Positions 57,001 to 59,361 of a stretch of DNA of 59,361 nt are shown one piece after another (the first letter of the stretch is position 1; every line of letters begins with the position of its first letter). The DNA is from a virus. Location: the IMG/VR virus record IMGVR_UViG_3300042860_000909, positions 1 to 59,361 of that record; one strand, given 5' to 3'. A program made the translations under genes and the position numbers. The notes beneath the pieces are model-generated. The model saw only the letters and a list, made by a program, of their open reading frames with translations, did no database searches and was not told where the DNA came from.

Positions 57001-59361
57001 CACCACCCCAACATCCGGTCGACCTGTCAGTGCAGGCTTGGCCAGCGCCAGATCCACATAGCGAGCGGCGCCCTCGTTGATCCTCCGAAGAATCGTGTCC
57101 GCGTTGCGATCGCCTGGATCGACAATGCGGCGCTGGTATGCCGAGTTGATGTACGCGTTACTGCGCGAATTCGAATCGGCCACCGTGATCGGAACAAAGA
57201 TCGCGCCAATGTCACCCGTCATGGGTAGCACGAGCTCCTTCTCGTTGGCAGACTGCCTGCTCTGCAGAACAAGCGCCGGGCGATACAGGCCACGAACAAA
57301 CTGCTCAGGCGTAATGCTGGCGAACTCCTCGGCGTGCTTGTCGACAAACACCTTGCGGATGATGCTCGGCGCGATCTGCAGGTCCTGGGTGCTGGCGCCA
57401 AGCATGTTCATTACATGCGGAAGACGACCCAAGACGACGGGCTCGGGGTTCAAGCCGTAAGACGGATCGGCGCGTAGTCGATTGATCGCACGCGTGAGCG
57501 CCCTGGCGCCGTTGCGGATGTCCGCCTCGAGCGCGCTTTGTGGCGAGACCTTGGGCAGCCTGCGGCGCTCGCTGGCGGCGATGCTGTTTTCTTCGACAAA
57601 ACCAGCATCGCTCAACGCTTTTTGCAGAGCTTTTGCGCCAGCAATTGAACCGGAGTCGTCAAAGCTTTTGTAGCCAGTTACAGAAGACAGTGTCTCGCGG
57701 ATTGTGCCTAGCGGAACAAAGCCCAGCAATTCGGCCTCAGTGCCTTGCGGGAACGAGTACCAGTAACCGCCCCACCTAGCGACTTGCCGACCGGCAATCT
57801 GCGGCGATCCATCGACCACTGCTCGGCCGCCGCGTTGCATTCGGTACGTCCCAAAGCCGCCTTCAGGTACCCTAACCTTGTAAACAAAAACCGTGTCCGA
57901 CTTCTGCGCCTCGCTTCCAGCCGCAGAGAAAGCGTCATCAGTCATTGAAAGGTAGGTGGCCAGGCCGCGAACTGACGCGGCGTTTGTATTGTCCAACCCC
58001 GGCATACTGGCAAGTCGCACAACTGTGATCTCGTCGCCTGGCTTGGCGTCAAAGACATCCGGCTCTTCGATTGGCGCCAGAGCGGACCGATTGCTGAATG
58101 CGACTTCGAACGGGGAACTGACGTCCGCTTCCTTACCAAGCTCGCGAGCAAGCTCGTCCTTGTACATCGGTGCGGTCGATGACCAGACCGGGCTGTCTTC
58201 GAACTGGGCGTAGACCTCCGGCATCATAGCCTTGAGCATTCGCGACCATTCGGCGCCATCCATCCGGCCAGAAGGTAGCGAGCGGTTGACTGCGATCTTT
58301 TCAGCGTCGTTCAGCACACGCTCAGCAGGTGGCACGATGTCGTTCGTACGCATGCGAGTCTGGCTTCCGAGTTGCTGAACGCCGACCATGTGTTTACCCA
58401 ACAGGACTGCGACGCCTGAGGGGCCTGCGTCACGCGTCATGTAGCCATCAAACCCGGCATTCATGACCGCAAGCTCGAAGGCGTTCGCGCCGCGGTTGTT
58501 GCGCGCCAGGCGCTGGCTGTCGGCATCCATGTCGTACAGGTTCTGCAGCCTCACTCGGTGCGCGAAGCCGCCGACGCCGGCCTCTGGGTTGATGCCGGTA
58601 CCGCGATCAATGTAGAAGTAAACACGCTGCTTCAGTCGCTGGTCTGCACCTTCCAGACGAGTCATCTCGGCGCCCTTAAGGCCGGTGCCGTAGGCGGTGC
58701 TGAGTAGTGTGGTGCGGGACTGTCGGCTGTAGTGGTAGCCGACTGCAGATGCGGCGCCCTCTCGGGGCGCGCCGTACTCGGGTATTACTCCCCGAACTTC
58801 CTCTTCAGTGCTTCTTCCAACGCTTGCTGCGCTGGTTGCATCAAATCGGTTGCTGAACTCGATTCCTTCGGCTCTGAGTTCTTGCTCGAGGGCTGCGGTC
58901 GCTTCTGACCGAAGATCACGAGCCCGTTGCCGAAGTAGCGCTCTGCTTCCTCGTCCGTCATTGGTCGAACTGGCATAGTCGTACTCCTGTTTGCTTGGGA
59001 ATGCCGCGAATACTTCACGGGTCAGAACACTATAAGCTTTGTTAAGTTTTTGGTCAACAAGAATCGCAAGCTCGCTCGTCGGAACGTCCGAGAAGTTGAG
59101 CACCGTCATGCCGCCGTTCGCGTACGACTGGCCGCCGATCGGCTTCTCTCCGTTGACTTCGATCTCGCGAAGCTGGTTGTAGATCGCCTCGATCTCCTGA
59201 GGCGTCTTGTCGCCCACCTGGATCAGGAGCGCGACGTTCTTGTCGCCGCCTTTGAACTCTTTTGGCGAGACCACGACCATCGAGTCCTGGGCGAGCACGA
59301 AGCCGAGCATCTTGGAGATCTCGACCGGATCGCCCTTGTTCAGCAGCAGCGCAAACGAGGG
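54001..59361 (-). CDS. Giant polyvalent virion protein, C-terminal part (continues from base 1-6602)
   Basis: Same gene as 1-6602, residues about 2146-3931. The in-frame ATG at 59310 is internal, because coding sequence continues upstream across the join. A possible ADP-ribosyltransferase-like region begins GYHYS near residue 2353 and runs to about 2475. A long helical region follows. A segment near 3370 (NPAFAAVNIPRDALW) resembles large polyvalent-protein domain LPD38. A hydrophobic stretch lies near 3557-3585, and the C-terminal 100 residues are charged and helical. The stop TAG at 54001-54003 shares the palindrome CTAG with the stop of the convergent plus-strand gene. The kinase and peptidase motifs are in the other segment. 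Confidence 0.93.
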   Translation of the reverse strand, partial: PSFALLLNKGDPVEISKMLGFVLAQDSMVVVSPKEFKGGDKNVALLIQVGDKTPQEIEAIYNQLREIEVNGEKPIGGQSYANGGMTVLNFSDVPTSELAILVDQKLNKAYSVLTREVFAAFPSKQEYDYASSTNDGRGSRALLRQRARDLRSEATAALEQELRAEGIEFSNRFDATSAASVGRSTEEEVRGVIPEYGAPREGAASAVGYHYSRQSRTTLLSTAYGTGLKGAEMTRLEGADQRLKQRVYFYIDRGTGINPEAGVGGFAHRVRLQNLYDMDADSQRLARNNRGANAFELAVMNAGFDGYMTRDAGPSGVAVLLGKHMVGVQQLGSQTRMRTNDIVPPAERVLNDAEKIAVNRSLPSGRMDGAEWSRMLKAMMPEVYAQFEDSPVWSSTAPMYKDELARELGKEADVSSPFEVAFSNRSALAPIEEPDVFDAKPGDEITVVRLASMPGLDNTNAASVRGLATYLSMTDDAFSAAGSEAQKSDTVFVYKVRVPEGGFGTYRMQRGGRAVVDGSPQIAGRQVARWGGYWYSFPQGTEAELLGFVPLGTIRETLSSVTGYKSFDDSGSIAGAKALQKALSDAGFVEENSIAASERRRLPKVSPQSALEADIRNGARALTRAINRLRADPSYGLNPEPVVLGRLPHVMNMLGASTQDLQIAPSIIRKVFVDKHAEEFASITPEQFVRGLYRPALVLQSRQSANEKELVLPMTGDIGAIFVPITVADSNSRSNAYINSAYQRRIVDPGDRNADTILRRINEGAARYVDLALAKPALTGRPDVGVVDESGSQRSGPVPVTPSSASTSQMLSQAGRPFNKFFTPWPAVAPKLRSMIADRKVKSDMDLMRWIGDNYRAESSPEGLADTPAFSNRRQRLSVIGSRFTLPAPSMTDDTRRALQDDALRMKRVLDAVKEQGGTVGEAQNFYDANTLMPGRIQAAMDDFKNNVMQPMIDKAVRYDIDLDELALYAYAKHAEERNDYIASINQRMPDGGSGMKTGDANTILQQVQSGPKAQQYEELHRDLMTIASTTRQIMLAEGLITQDEFTAIDGAYQNYIPLRGLENVDDEGRMRPGVGRGVNIRGKETIRALGRRSRASDLIENVIRDYERVVMRVEKNDVGKVLLDFVLSNPDPDLWDVDVERSKPAFNKATGLVQYTKQIEKGEDTIGVKVGGEQVYIKLADPDLARALRQAWKDETSGFERAVVAMSGWWNSWMRNMLTRYNPAFAAVNIPRDALWSGTTAALAELGPKGLARYLASYGAALVQSSKSELGVQTSPLYQEFRNAGGITGGFYIRGLEDIQKDLRNEMLAAGVKPRDAIEKIKAARAYKLARLTLKSLEFLGAASENATRFALYSAAKQSGKTRVEAAKLAKEGTTNFNRKGEWGGALNNLYLFYNAAVQGTTQFARVLRSPAVAGAMAGVAGIGAMLAFYGASAGGEDDDGEAYWDKIPGYVKERNMVIMLPPGGPLADGIQRVGKRGRYFTIPIQFGFNIFPNLGYVIADTVRNQQDPKRGLTPTKAALHMTSVVFGSINPFGGSFDPTDGVQVLLAVMPTITDLPIQLVSERNTFGDRSSPDKSPFDKRPDSERMCTSQQGTVPAKIADALNRLGGGNEAKAGSIAGVETSVTPGTIQTLISATTGGLGSFIEQMGSSMVAMTGDDKDIKAAKIPVLNKFYGEVDEGANIRKAGERVREIKKVVDEVKEQARVGLEPKMTDDEKRLLGLASLADAYNNATSTMRKAEIQIIRDQKMTDAQKNLERKQIQTERDKMATEVNREYLKSLEAPRKP
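59195..59361. repeat. Terminal redundancy, right copy
   Basis: Second copy of bases 1-167 (see left copy). It ends exactly where the homology with the left end stops at the window edge, as expected when a circular map is written out linearly with overlap. Confidence 0.9.

Noticed and set aside
1-59361. tRNA genes and CRISPR arrays
   Set aside because: No cloverleaf-like segment with a CCA end or regularly spaced repeat-spacer array was noticed by eye; the only repeat arrays are the iterons and the hendecad coding repeats.

Overview
This 59,361-base window is essentially a complete genome of a tailed dsDNA phage, most likely a podovirus infecting a proteobacterium. The evidence is an N4-gp56-type major capsid protein, P22/Bcep22-like portal, adaptor and nozzle-like genes without long-tail genes, a Gram-negative lysis set with nested Rz/Rz1, and E. 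coli-like sigma70 promoters and AGGAG ribosome sites. Bases 1-167 recur at 59195-59361 with 5 mismatches, all within the first 41 bases. The two ends are therefore one locus: the genome is circular or circularly permuted, with about 59,194 unique bases. A single giant gene runs through the join. No integrase, DNA polymerase, RNA polymerase or tRNA gene was seen.

Layout. The leftward (minus) block runs from about 41.1 kb down to 1 and on through the join to 54.0 kb. In transcription order it holds a Cro-like regulator, a 25-codon leader and a RepA-like helicase/primase. Next comes an origin-like array of at least 11 short repeats with a perfect DnaA box, then RusA and a dense string of small genes. 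TerS, TerL, portal, small virion proteins and fibres (one with three LamG-like domains) follow. Then come scaffold, capsid, adaptor, nozzle-like protein, a 980-residue fibre, the lysis cassette and internal virion proteins. The last of these are an 846-residue protein with a strict 11-residue repeat and a ~3,931-residue polyvalent protein. The rightward (plus) block, 41.4-54.0 kb, is two early operons of small genes. The second contains a recombination set: Sak4-like ATPase, DUF669, Cas4-like nuclease and helicase, followed by DUF3310 and a MazG-like protein. One phosphoesterase gene (44.7-45.6 kb) points leftward inside this block.

How the genes work together. A divergent control region (41.1-41.4 kb) carries a perfect palindrome, TATCACA-GT-TGTGATA. 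Relatives of its half-site recur at about 15 other places, mostly between genes, often in the spacer or at the -10 of sigma70-like promoters and in the ribosome-site-to-start gap of several early genes. I infer one phage regulator, possibly the Cro-like protein, coordinating both arms. The most unusual items are the giant polyvalent gene, the hendecad rod protein, the iteron-like origin and this distributed operator set.
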